A stretch of 64,000 bases of DNA. Origin: Croceicoccus sp. Lineage in GTDB: Bacteria > Pseudomonadota > Alphaproteobacteria > Sphingomonadales > Sphingomonadaceae. The notes beneath the pieces were generated by a model. That model did not search any database. It was not told where the DNA came from and saw only the letters and a program-made list of their open reading frames with translations. Both the position numbers and the translations under genes were made by a program. This document shows, one piece after another, positions 56,726 through 64,000 of the stretch. Numbering within the stretch: position 1 is the first letter of the stretch; each line of letters starts with the position of its first letter. Location of the stretch: positions 280,358 to 344,357 of the forward strand of contig NZMY01000050.1 of the NCBI GenBank assembly GCA_002694745.1, written 5' to 3'.

Positions 56726-57704
56726 AACGCCCGGCACGTGGCTGATCGAACGCGGCATCGGCGAAACCCGCGCCGCGCTGGTCGAGGACGATGCCATTAT
56801 CGCTGCGAAACTCGCCTGGCCGGGCGAACTCGCCGCAGGCGCAGTGGTCGAGGGCGTGCTGACTTCGCGCGCATCGGGTTCGGCGCGCGGCACAGTGCGA
56901 CTGGACGGCGGCGAGGAAGTGCTGGTCGACCGCCTGCCGAAAAGCGCCAGCGAAGGCGCGCCGATCCGCATCCTCATCCACCGCGCGCGCATCGATGAAG
57001 GCACCCGCTCCAAACGCGCGCAGGGCCGCCCGACCGACGAACGCCTGCGCCCCGCACCCACGCTAGAAGAGCGGCTGAAGGGCGAGGGGCATGAAGTCCG
57101 CATCGTTCCCCGCTTTCCCGTGACCGGCTGGTCCGAACTGATCGCCGAAGCCTTCGAGCGGCAGGTCACCTTCGATGGCGGCGCACTGCACCTCTCCCCC
57201 ACACCCGCGATGACGCTGATCGACATCGACGGCACGCTACCACCGCGCGCGCTGGCGCTGGCGGCGGTGCCCGCGATAGCCGCCATCCTTCGCCGCTTCG
57301 AAATCGGCGGATCGATCGGCATCGATTTTCCGACGCTGCAGGACAAGGCCGATCGCCGCGCGGTGGACTCGGCGCTGGAACAGGCGCTGGACGGTTTTCC
57401 CCATGAACGCACCGCGATGAACGGCTTTGGCTTCTTGCAGATCGTCGCGCGGGTGCAGGGTCCTTCGATCCTGCACCGCGTGACCCTCCACCGGCTTGCC
57501 GCCGCTGCGCGCCTGCTGCTGCGGCAGGCAGAACATATCGCGGATCCGGGCGCGATCCTGCTGACCGTGCATCCCGCGCTGCAGGCCCATTTGAAGCCCG
57601 ATTGGATCGCCGAACTCGCCCGCCGCACAGGGCGCGAAATCCGCATTCAGACCGATCCCGCCCTTGCGCCACAGGCCGGCATGTCGCAGGCGGTGCCGCT
57701 ATGA
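56718..57704 (+). CDS. short RNase E/G-family protein
   Basis: A 328-residue ribonuclease-like protein, far shorter than E. coli RNase E (1061) or G (489). Two aspartates equivalent to the catalytic pair appear in MTLIDIDGTL near residue 175 and GSIGIDFPTL near residue 203. The zinc-link motif C-P-x-C and the DNase-like end are absent, and the N-terminal S1-like part is shortened. It starts with TTG at 56718, overlapping the maf stop by 8 bases. It overlaps yacG by 4 bases. The infA-maf-RNase-yacG order is frequent in alphaproteobacteria. RNA processing is inferred. Confidence 0.85.
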   Translation: MAETPGTWLIERGIGETRAALVEDDAIIAAKLAWPGELAAGAVVEGVLTSRASGSARGTVRLDGGEEVLVDRLPKSASEGAPIRILIHRARIDEGTRSKRAQGRPTDERLRPAPTLEERLKGEGHEVRIVPRFPVTGWSELIAEAFERQVTFDGGALHLSPTPAMTLIDIDGTLPPRALALAAVPAIAAILRRFEIGGSIGIDFPTLQDKADRRAVDSALEQALDGFPHERTAMNGFGFLQIVARVQGPSILHRVTLHRLAAAARLLLRQAEHIADPGAILLTVHPALQAHLKPDWIAELARRTGREIRIQTDPALAPQAGMSQAVPL

Positions 57705-57901
57705 AGACGACTCCGAAACGCGCCGTGAAAAGCTGTCCGATCTGCGGAAAGCCGCGCTCTGCCGACCATGCGCCGTTCTGTTCGACCCGCTGCAAGGACC
57801 GCGATCTGGTCCAGTGGCTGCAGGACGGCTACGCCATTCCGGGCGAGCCTGCCGAGATTCCGACCGACCGGCAGGACGGCCGCGCGGACGAGGATTTCTG
57901 A
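57701..57901 (+). CDS. yacG: DNA gyrase inhibitor YacG
   Basis: A 66-residue zinc-binding protein. The four cysteines are in SCPICGKP and PFCSTRCKDRDL, and the WLQDGYAIPG segment is the conserved end. YacG binds GyrB and inhibits gyrase in E. coli. The ATG at 57701 overlaps the RNase gene stop (ATGA). An upstream extension of the frame is not supported. Confidence 0.93.
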   Translation: MKTTPKRAVKSCPICGKPRSADHAPFCSTRCKDRDLVQWLQDGYAIPGEPAEIPTDRQDGRADEDF

Positions 57902-57940
57902 CCGGACGGCACGCGCGTGAAAAAACCCGCATTTTGAGGT

Positions 57941-57969
57941 TTGACAGCAAGCGCGGCTTTGGCCATAGG
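57941..57969 (+). promoter_or_regulatory. possible promoter of tRNA-Phe
   Basis: A perfect TTGACA at 57941-57946 is followed by a 17-base spacer and the weak -10-like CATAGG at 57964-57969, about 61 bases before tRNA-Phe. The -10 box is poor, so the call is tentative. Confidence 0.35.
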
Positions 57970-58030
57970 CGGCGCTCCCGACGCCAAGCGCGATTCAATC
58001 CGCCGGTTTCGGGTCCGCCATTTCGGCGAT

Positions 58031-58105
58031 GCCTGGGTAGCTCAGTGGTAGAGCAGACGACTGAAAATCGTCGTGTCGGTGGTTCGACTCCGCCCCCGGG
58101 CACCA
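58031..58105 (+). tRNA. tRNA-Phe (GAA)
   Basis: A 75-base cloverleaf: acceptor GCCTGGG with CCCGGGC (one G-U), D-arm GCTCAGTGGTAGAGC, anticodon loop CTGAAAA reading GAA (Phe), T-loop TTCGACT and encoded CCA. uvrC starts 84 bases downstream. Confidence 0.96.
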
Positions 58106-58189
58106 CTTCCTCAAATCGGCGAATAATCGGGGCGTGGTGCGCATCCCCGCGCTTTCCAACCGCGCGTCCAATCCCTATCTGACCCTGCG

Positions 58190-60145
58190 ATGAGCCGTAC
58201 GCCTGCCGGAACCCCGCCCCATCCCAAGGGCGCCGATCGCTTTAACGAGGACAAGGCGGCCTATACGGTGCGCGGCAGCCAGCCCGACCTGCAGGCGGGG
58301 CTGGCCGCGATCCGCGAGGTTCAGCGAACCCTGCCCCCGCGTCCCGGCGTCTATCGCATGGTCGATGCGCGGGGCGATGTGCTCTATGTCGGCAAGGCGC
58401 GTGCGCTGAAGAACCGCGTCGCCAATTATCTGCAGGTCGACCGCCTGCCGATGCGGCTGAAACGCATGGTCGCGCAGACGCGCGAAATGACCATCGTGAC
58501 GACGAACAGCGAGGCCGAGGCGCTGCTGCTGGAAGCGCAGCTGATCAAGCGGTTTCGCCCGCCGTACAATGTGCTGCTGCGCGACGACAAGAGCTTCCCC
58601 TTCATCCTGCTGCGCGCCGACAACGACTTTCCGCGCATCATGAAGCATCGCGGCGCGCGGCGGGCCAAGGGCAATTACTATGGCCCCTTTGCCAGCGCCG
58701 GATCGGTCAACACCACGATCAACGCGCTGCAGAAACTGTTTTTGCTGCGAAGCTGCACCGACAGCTTCTTCAGCCGCCGCGACCGGCCCTGCCTGCTCTA
58801 CCAGATCAAGCGCTGCAGCGCGCCCTGCGTGGGCCGCATCGACAAGGACGGCTATGGCGAGCTGGTACGGCAGGCCAAGGACTTCCTCGCCGGCAAGTCC
58901 AGCGCGGTGCAGCAGGAAATCGAAAGCCAGATGGCCGAGGCGGCCGAGAAGCTGGATTTCGAAACCGCCGCCATGCTGCGCGATCGCCTCCGCGCCGCGA
59001 CCTTCATCCAGGGGTCGCAGGCGATCAATGCACAGGGCGTGGGCGATGCCGACGTGTTCGCCATGGCGGAAAAGGGCGGCCAGATCGGCGTGCAGGCCTT
59101 CTTCATTCGCGGTGGGCAGAACTGGGGCCACCGCGCGTTCTTTCCCCGCCATACCGAGGGGCTGGAACAGGAAGAGGTGTTCAGCGCCTTCCTCGCCCAG
59201 TTCTACGAGGAAGTGCCGCCCGCGCGCACCATATTGCTCGACCGCGAACTGCCCGATTGCGAATTGCTGGAAGAGGCCTTCACCGCCATCGCCGAGCGCA
59301 AGGTCGAGATCAGCGTCCCCCAGCGCGGCGACCGCCGCCGCCTGATCGAACAGGCCAGCCGCAACGCCGCCGAAGCGCTCGACCGCCGCCTCGCCGAAAG
59401 CGGCACACAGGCAAAGATCTGGCGCGAAATGGCCGAGTTCCTGGAATTGGCAGACATTCCTCAGCGGGTGGAAGTGTACGACAACTCGCACATCCAGGGC
59501 GCCAATGCGGTCGGCGCGATGATCGTCGCGGGGCCCGAGGGGTTGCTGAAGAACCAGTACCGCAAGTTCAACATCAAGCAGGCCCAGACCAACGACGATT
59601 TCGCAATGATGCGCGAGGTGCTGAACCGCCGCTTCGCCCGCGCCTTGAAGGACGATCCCGACCGCGAGACATCGGGGAAGGGCGATGCGGCCTGGCCCGA
59701 TCTCGTGCTGCTCGATGGCGGCAAGGGGCAGATGTCGTCGGTGATGGACACGCTGGAGGAGCTGGGGATCGAGGACGTGCCTGTCGTCGGCGTCGCCAAG
59801 GGCCCGCATCACGGGCGCGAAGGCCGCGAGGTGTTCCATTTCCCCGACGGGCGCGAAAAGACGCTGCCGACCAATTCGCCCGTGCTGTTCCACCTGCAGC
59901 GCCTGCGCGACGAGGTGCACCGCTTCGCCATCGGCGCGCACCGGGCGAAGCGCAGCCGTTCGATCCAGGCCAGCCCGCTGGACGAGATCCCCGGCATCGG
60001 TCCCGCGCGCAAGCGGGCCCTGCTGCTGCATTTCGGCACGGCGGGCAAGGTGCGCGCCGCTGCCCTAAAGGACTTGTTGCGCGTGCCCGGCGTTTCGGAA
60101 AATGTCGCGCGGCAGATCTATGATTTCTATCACCCCGGCGGTTGA
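58190..60145 (+). CDS. uvrC: excinuclease ABC subunit UvrC
   Basis: A 651-residue nuclease making both cuts in nucleotide excision repair. The GIY-YIG domain is near residues 45-130 (PGVYRMVDARGDVLYVGKAR). A Cys-rich segment follows (LYQIKRCSAPCVGRID), then the UVR motif AAEKLDFETAAMLRDRLRA, an RNase-H-like domain (VEVYDNSHIQGANAVGAMIV) and C-terminal helix-hairpin-helix (LDEIPGIGPARKRALLLHF). ATG at 58190. The cluster-like cysteine region is complete. Confidence 0.96.
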   Translation: MSRTPAGTPPHPKGADRFNEDKAAYTVRGSQPDLQAGLAAIREVQRTLPPRPGVYRMVDARGDVLYVGKARALKNRVANYLQVDRLPMRLKRMVAQTREMTIVTTNSEAEALLLEAQLIKRFRPPYNVLLRDDKSFPFILLRADNDFPRIMKHRGARRAKGNYYGPFASAGSVNTTINALQKLFLLRSCTDSFFSRRDRPCLLYQIKRCSAPCVGRIDKDGYGELVRQAKDFLAGKSSAVQQEIESQMAEAAEKLDFETAAMLRDRLRAATFIQGSQAINAQGVGDADVFAMAEKGGQIGVQAFFIRGGQNWGHRAFFPRHTEGLEQEEVFSAFLAQFYEEVPPARTILLDRELPDCELLEEAFTAIAERKVEISVPQRGDRRRLIEQASRNAAEALDRRLAESGTQAKIWREMAEFLELADIPQRVEVYDNSHIQGANAVGAMIVAGPEGLLKNQYRKFNIKQAQTNDDFAMMREVLNRRFARALKDDPDRETSGKGDAAWPDLVLLDGGKGQMSSVMDTLEELGIEDVPVVGVAKGPHHGREGREVFHFPDGREKTLPTNSPVLFHLQRLRDEVHRFAIGAHRAKRSRSIQASPLDEIPGIGPARKRALLLHFGTAGKVRAAALKDLLRVPGVSENVARQIYDFYHPGG

Positions 60146-60217
60146 TGGGGGCAAGGGGGTGACGGATGGGTCGTCACATGCCTATCTGTCGGCCGAGCTA
60201 TCAGGAAAGAGAACCGC

Positions 60218-60826
60218 ATGAGCAGCCTTGTCGGCCCCGACGAAGACAATCCCCTCGGCAAGCCGCCGGTCCCCGAAGAGGTTCAGGAGGCGATCCGCAC
60301 GCTGCTCCGCTGGACCGGCGACGATCCCAGCCGCGAAGGCCTGCTCGACACGCCCAAGCGCGTGGCGCGCGCGTGGAAGGAATATTGCCAGGGCTACGGC
60401 GAGGATCCGGCGATCCATCTGTCGCGAGTTTTCGAGGAAGTGGGCGGCTATGACGAGGTCGTGCTGCTGAAGGACATCCCGTTCCAGTCGCATTGCGAGC
60501 ATCACATGGCGCCGATCATCGGCAAGGCGGCGATCGCCTATCTGCCGCGCGACCATGTCGTGGGCATTTCCAAGCTGGCGCGCGTGCTGCACGGTTTCGC
60601 GCGGCGGCTGCAGATCCAGGAACGGCTGACGGCGGAAGTCGCCGAATGCATCTGGAACCATCTGAAGCCGCATGGCGTCGCCGTGGTGATAGAAGCGAGC
60701 CACGCCTGCATGACCGCGCGCGGCGTCCGCACCCCCGGCGTCGGCATGGTGACCAGCCGCATGATGGGCACGTTCCGCGACGACGAGCGCAGCCGCAAGG
60801 AAGTGCTCTCGCTGATGGGTTACTGA
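60218..60826 (+). CDS. folE: GTP cyclohydrolase I
   Basis: A 202-residue cytoplasmic enzyme converting GTP to dihydroneopterin triphosphate, first step of folate (and here possibly queuosine) synthesis. The zinc ligands are in QSHCEHHMAPIIGKAAIAYL (Cys and His) and ASHACMTARGV (Cys), with HVVGISKLARVL following. It is preceded by GAAAGAGAA and starts at ATG 60218. It converges on tetR, with a 7-base overlap of the ends. Confidence 0.96.
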   Translation: MSSLVGPDEDNPLGKPPVPEEVQEAIRTLLRWTGDDPSREGLLDTPKRVARAWKEYCQGYGEDPAIHLSRVFEEVGGYDEVVLLKDIPFQSHCEHHMAPIIGKAAIAYLPRDHVVGISKLARVLHGFARRLQIQERLTAEVAECIWNHLKPHGVAVVIEASHACMTARGVRTPGVGMVTSRMMGTFRDDERSRKEVLSLMGY

Positions 60827-61425
60827 CTGGTGCGATAGCCGTGCGCGGAGAGGATTTCGCGCACCCTTGCCAGCGCGCATCCCAGCGGATCGTCCACGCC
60901 CATCAGCGCAAAGCTGCCGGTGACGGCAAGGCTGCAATGCCCATGCACCACCGCGATCAGCGATCTGGTTAGCAGCGCGATGTCGGTGGTGCTGCCATCG
61001 GGCAGGGCGGCGCGGATTTCGCGCTCGACGATGCCGGTCAGCGCGGCGCGGCGTTCTTCGTCCTGTGGCGGCAGGGCGAAATCCGCGGGCAAGTGATGCT
61101 CATAGATCGCGGACCAGAGATGCGGGTTTTCCTGCGCGAAGTCGAAATAGGCCGCGACAAGGCTGCCGATCCGGTCCGCGCCGCCCGTGTCCAGCCGCGT
61201 CCGCAATTGCTGCGCCCAGATCTCGAAACTGCGCGAATTGATCGCCACGATCAGATGGTCGAGCGATCCGAACACATTATAGATCGTGCCGACCGAATAG
61301 CCCGCCTGCTTGGCCACTTCACGCCCGGAGAAACGGGCAAGGCCGGTCTGCGCCAGCAAGACATGGCCCAGCGAGACCAGAAGCTCCTGCAATTCCTCGC
61401 GCGTGTGATCCGATCGCCGTCCCAT
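60820..61425 (-). CDS. TetR/AcrR family transcriptional regulator
   Basis: A 201-residue repressor. The helix-turn-helix near residues 24-62 reads SGREVAKQAGYSVGTIYNVFGSLDHLIVAIN, and the C-terminal ligand-binding and dimerisation domain follows. The ATG at 61425 begins MGRRSDHTREELQELL. Two operator-like sites sit just upstream. It converges on folE with a 7-base overlap. It is divergent from the DUF2339 gene, which is the probable target along with itself. Confidence 0.88.
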   Translation of the reverse strand: MGRRSDHTREELQELLVSLGHVLLAQTGLARFSGREVAKQAGYSVGTIYNVFGSLDHLIVAINSRSFEIWAQQLRTRLDTGGADRIGSLVAAYFDFAQENPHLWSAIYEHHLPADFALPPQDEERRAALTGIVEREIRAALPDGSTTDIALLTRSLIAVVHGHCSLAVTGSFALMGVDDPLGCALARVREILSAHGYRTSQ

Positions 61426-61447
61426 GAACCCCTGCTAAAGCCTTAAA

Positions 61448-61483
61448 TGAACACTGTCCAATTTATTTATTGAACGCTGTTCA
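61448..61483. promoter_or_regulatory. two tandem TetR-type operators
   Basis: TGAACACTGTCCA (61448-61460) and TGAACGCTGTTCA (61471-61483) share the form TGAAC-N3-GTTCA; the second is a perfect palindrome apart from its centre, the first has one mismatch. Their centres are 23 bases apart, about two helical turns. They lie 23 bases from the tetR start and 110 from DUF2339. Confidence 0.65.
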
Positions 61484-61592
61484 TTTGGCTGCTATTGCGC
61501 ATGGCGACGATGTAGCGTCATGCTCGCTCTGGGCAATTGCGGCGGGGCGTCGGTCAGCCGGTCGGGCGGACCGGTGCAGGGGGATCACGATC

Positions 61593-64000
61593 ATGGAATT
61601 CATGCTTCTCGTCGCCGGTGCCGTTGCACTGGTCCTGCTGTGGAAGCGGGTCGACCGGCTGGAGGAAGAGCTGCGGGACCTGAGGAGCGCAGGCGTCTCG
61701 CCCCGCGCGCCCGTGACCGAACCGGAACCGCAGCCGGCCCCTGCGCCGCGACCGGCGGCAAGTCTCGTCCCCAGATTCGCCCGCAGCACCCAGCCGCCGC
61801 GCGAAACCGTGCCGGAACCCGCGCCCTCATCGATTGCCGAAACTGCACCTCCAATCGCTCCGGCCCGCAGCCGCTTCGCCTTCGATTTCGAGGAACTGTT
61901 TGGCCGCCAGCTGCCCATCTGGGCGGGCGGCATCACCCTGGCGGTCGCGGGGTTTTTCCTCGTGCGTTATGCCATCGACGTCGGCCTGCTCAGCCCGGCG
62001 GTGCGCGTCGCCATGGGACTGGTGTTCGGGCTGGGCCTGATCGCGGGCGCAGAGGCCGCGCATCGCTTCAAGGACCGCGTCGCTGACCCCCGCGTGCCGC
62101 AGGCTCTGTCGGGTGCGGGGCTGGCGGTGCTTTACGCCACCGTATTTCTCGCGGGCACGTTCTACGGGTTGATCGGCACAGGCACGGCCTTCGTCGGCCT
62201 CGCGCTGGTGACCGCGGCGGCCATCGGCCTGTCGTTCCGCTTCGGCCTGCCCAGCGCGGTGCTGGGCCTTGTCGGCGGTTTCGCTGCGCCTGCTCTGGCC
62301 GGGGCGGAGGAATCGAACCTGCCGCTGCTGGCGTTCTATCTCGCGCTGGTCGCGAGCGGACTGGGCCATGCCGGGCGCAAGCAGGGTGCCTTTTCCGAAG
62401 GTGGGGGCTGGGCGCATGGCGGCTGGCTGGGGCTGGCGGGTATCGTCGGCGGGCTGGGCTGGGGCCTCGTCATGCTGATCGCGCAGCCCAGCGCGCCGGG
62501 CGACGTGGTGGCGACCGGGTTCTTCCTTGTCGTGCTGGGCGCCTTGCTGCCCGCGCTGGTGCTGCCCGATCTGCGCGAAAGCCGCTGGCTGCGGCTGGCG
62601 GCAGGCGGCTTCGCCTCGCTGCAGATGGCGGCCCTGCTGGAAAGCAGCGGCTATGAGCCGCTGTCTTGGGGCCTCTACCTGCTGCTGGGCGCGGCCTTCG
62701 CGGGGCTGGGCTGGCGAACGTCGGCGCTGCGCGATGCCTCGGCCGTCGCGGGCGGCGTGGGCGCGTGGATGCTGGGTTTCTGGTACGATCCCGATCCGTC
62801 GCTGTTCGCCGCGGTGGCCGCGGGGCTGGCGCTGGTGTTCGCGGTTGTGCCGCTGGTGCAGGTGTGGCTGGGCCGGGCGCGGGGCGCCGATGTCGCCGCG
62901 CTGGCGGTGATACCGCTGGCGATCATGCTGGCCGCGCTGTGGCATTTCGACAGTCTGGAAGGATCGCAGGCATGGCTGCTGGGTCTGGCCGGCATCGTGC
63001 TGGCCGTCCTTCCCGCGATGGGCGCATGGAAAACGGGGCCGCATGCCCGCTGGCGCAGCGCCGTGCTCGAGGCGTCGGCGGTCTGGACCGCCTATGCCGC
63101 GATCACCCGCTTCCTGCCGTGGGAGCCGCTTGCGTGGATCGCGGCGCTTGCTGCGGTGGCGCTTGCGTTCGGGCTGCCCGACCGGCGCTGGGCCGGGCGT
63201 GCGGCTCTTGCGGTGGCCTTGGTCTGGGCGCTCTGGCCGCTGGGCTGGTGGCTGGGGGCGGCGCTGGAAACTATGTCGGGATCGCCGCTGCTGGTGGGCG
63301 AATTGCCCTCTGCGCAGGATGCCGCGCTTCAGCTGGTGCCGGGCGCGCTCGCCGCGCTGGTGCTGGCGTTCCGCGAAGACGGCAGGCGGGCGCTGGCGGC
63401 GCGCGTGCTGGCCGCCCTGCCAGTCATCGCCGCGGCGCATGTGCTGTTCAAGCAGGTCTTCGCAATCCGTGACCTGACCGAGTTCGCCGCACTGGGCCTT
63501 GCCGAACGCTGCGCATGGGAAGCGCTGCTCCTGCTGGCCGCATTCGCCGCACTACGTTTGCCTGCGCGCTGGTCGCCGCGTCTAGGGGGATCGGCGGTGG
63601 GCTCGGCGGTGGCGGCAGCATTGGCCGGGGCCGCGCTGGCGCATTTCGCCTTCTACACCGGCCTAGTCCACAATCCGCTGTGGAGCGAACAGGCGGTTGG
63701 CCCGACGCCGGTCGCCAACCTGCTGATCATGGCCTATGCCATCGCGGCGGCGGCGGTCCTGCTGCTGCGGCAGGCCTTGCCTCTGCCCCCGGCGATGCAG
63801 CGCCCCTTCCGCGTGGCGAGCGACGCCGTGCTTATGCTGATCATCAGCCTGTTCGCCCTGTCCGAGCTGCGTCAGGCCTTCGCGGGCACGATCCTGCTGG
63901 ACCCGCCCGTCGGTCAGACGGAGGATCTGCTGCGATCCCTGCTGGGCATCGTGCTGGCGGGCGGCTTCCTGCTGTGGGGCGCGCAAAGCGGCACGCGCAG
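61593..64000 (+). CDS. DUF2339 polytopic membrane protein (partial, 3' end outside window)
   Basis: At least 802 codons, open to the window edge, starting ATG 61593 with GGGGGATCACG upstream. After one N-terminal helix (MEFMLLVAGAVALVLLWKR) a coiled segment (VDRLEEELRDLRSAG) and a Pro-rich linker follow to about residue 85. The DUF2339 signature FDFEELFGRQLPIWAGGITL then begins a run of many predicted helices. The family has no known function. It is divergent from a TetR gene with tandem operators. Long membrane proteins of this family in Gram-negatives are thought to be envelope proteins, but the role is unknown. Confidence 0.9.
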   Translation, partial: MEFMLLVAGAVALVLLWKRVDRLEEELRDLRSAGVSPRAPVTEPEPQPAPAPRPAASLVPRFARSTQPPRETVPEPAPSSIAETAPPIAPARSRFAFDFEELFGRQLPIWAGGITLAVAGFFLVRYAIDVGLLSPAVRVAMGLVFGLGLIAGAEAAHRFKDRVADPRVPQALSGAGLAVLYATVFLAGTFYGLIGTGTAFVGLALVTAAAIGLSFRFGLPSAVLGLVGGFAAPALAGAEESNLPLLAFYLALVASGLGHAGRKQGAFSEGGGWAHGGWLGLAGIVGGLGWGLVMLIAQPSAPGDVVATGFFLVVLGALLPALVLPDLRESRWLRLAAGGFASLQMAALLESSGYEPLSWGLYLLLGAAFAGLGWRTSALRDASAVAGGVGAWMLGFWYDPDPSLFAAVAAGLALVFAVVPLVQVWLGRARGADVAALAVIPLAIMLAALWHFDSLEGSQAWLLGLAGIVLAVLPAMGAWKTGPHARWRSAVLEASAVWTAYAAITRFLPWEPLAWIAALAAVALAFGLPDRRWAGRAALAVALVWALWPLGWWLGAALETMSGSPLLVGELPSAQDAALQLVPGALAALVLAFREDGRRALAARVLAALPVIAAAHVLFKQVFAIRDLTEFAALGLAERCAWEALLLLAAFAALRLPARWSPRLGGSAVGSAVAAALAGAALAHFAFYTGLVHNPLWSEQAVGPTPVANLLIMAYAIAAAAVLLLRQALPLPPAMQRPFRVASDAVLMLIISLFALSELRQAFAGTILLDPPVGQTEDLLRSLLGIVLAGGFLLWGAQSGTR

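Noticed and set aside
58175-60031. 618-codon minus-strand frame over uvrC
   Set aside because: Same shadow effect. uvrC has all its domains on the plus strand, and the minus frame has no recognisable motif or start site.
60146-60217. Terminator-like GTGACG-GATGGGT-CGTCAC hairpin after uvrC
   Set aside because: The 6-base stem is short and has no T-run; folE starts shortly after, so read-through is likely.
61827-63440. 537-codon minus-strand frame over DUF2339
   Set aside because: Arg/Gln/His-rich shadow; the plus-strand frame is a conserved membrane protein.

Overview
The window is high-GC chromosomal DNA from an alphaproteobacterium, most probably Sphingomonadales and perhaps Erythrobacteraceae. 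That placement is inferred from protein character and gene order: a cobA-DUF2849-cysI-DUF934-cysH operon, sseA-metC, infA-maf-short RNase E/G-yacG, two large TonB-dependent receptors, a plant-type glutamate-cysteine ligase and a possible CtrA-like site. No rRNA, insertion sequence, integrase, phage gene, CRISPR array or attachment site was seen. Coding density is very high. No gene-free stretch reaches 300 bases; the longest is about 277 bases, at 55601-55877 upstream of infA, and no feature was recognised in it.

Layout. 1-4556: a divergent partial gene, an alpha/beta hydrolase with a glycosyltransferase, then a YfgM-like TPR protein and the outer-membrane assembly lipoprotein BamB. 4578-8535: glutamate-cysteine ligase, RsmE, a methyltransferase and UbiA. 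8756-13792: FtsZ, a TPR protein, a YbjN protein, a Bax-inhibitor-1 membrane protein, a strong terminator and a polyproline lipoprotein. 13901-17419: tRNA-Ala, ObgE, ProB and an NAD-dependent epimerase. 17421-24764 (minus strand) is a sulfur block: the siroheme and sulfite-reduction operon, then sseA-metC-mscS. 24858-30858: QueF, a trimeric autotransporter adhesin, a TonB-dependent receptor and UppP. 30978-35843: tRNA-Thr, an RNase-H-like protein translationally coupled to RarA, a PadR regulator, a small membrane protein and a glycosyltransferase. 36066-44785: a type II secretion operon in the order gspC-D-E-F-G-L-M-N. 44813-47927: Dps, a PfkB kinase, a LOG protein and two paralogous small lipoproteins. 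48052-55600 (minus strand): purQ, purS, an M16 peptidase, purC and a TonB-dependent receptor. 55878-60826: infA, maf, RNase E/G-like, yacG, tRNA-Phe, uvrC and folE. 60820-64000: a TetR regulator with two operator-like sites and a DUF2339 membrane protein that runs off the window end.

How the genes fit together. Much of the window serves the envelope: BamB and YfgM (outer-membrane assembly), two TonB-dependent receptors, a trimeric adhesin, T2SS, UppP, glycosyltransferases and several lipoproteins. The second theme is sulfur and redox: the APS/PAPS reductase and sulfite reductase with their siroheme methyltransferase, a cystathionine beta-lyase, a sulfurtransferase and glutathione synthesis. 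The rest is housekeeping: division, ribosome and tRNA functions, purine synthesis and repair.

No clearly novel multigene system is present. The most useful leads are the T2SS operon without minor pseudopilin genes, a DnaA-box/CtrA-like element near ftsZ, a pair of paralogous lipoproteins, two uncharacterised DUFs embedded in the sulfite-reduction operon, and a TetR/DUF2339 pair with tandem operators.
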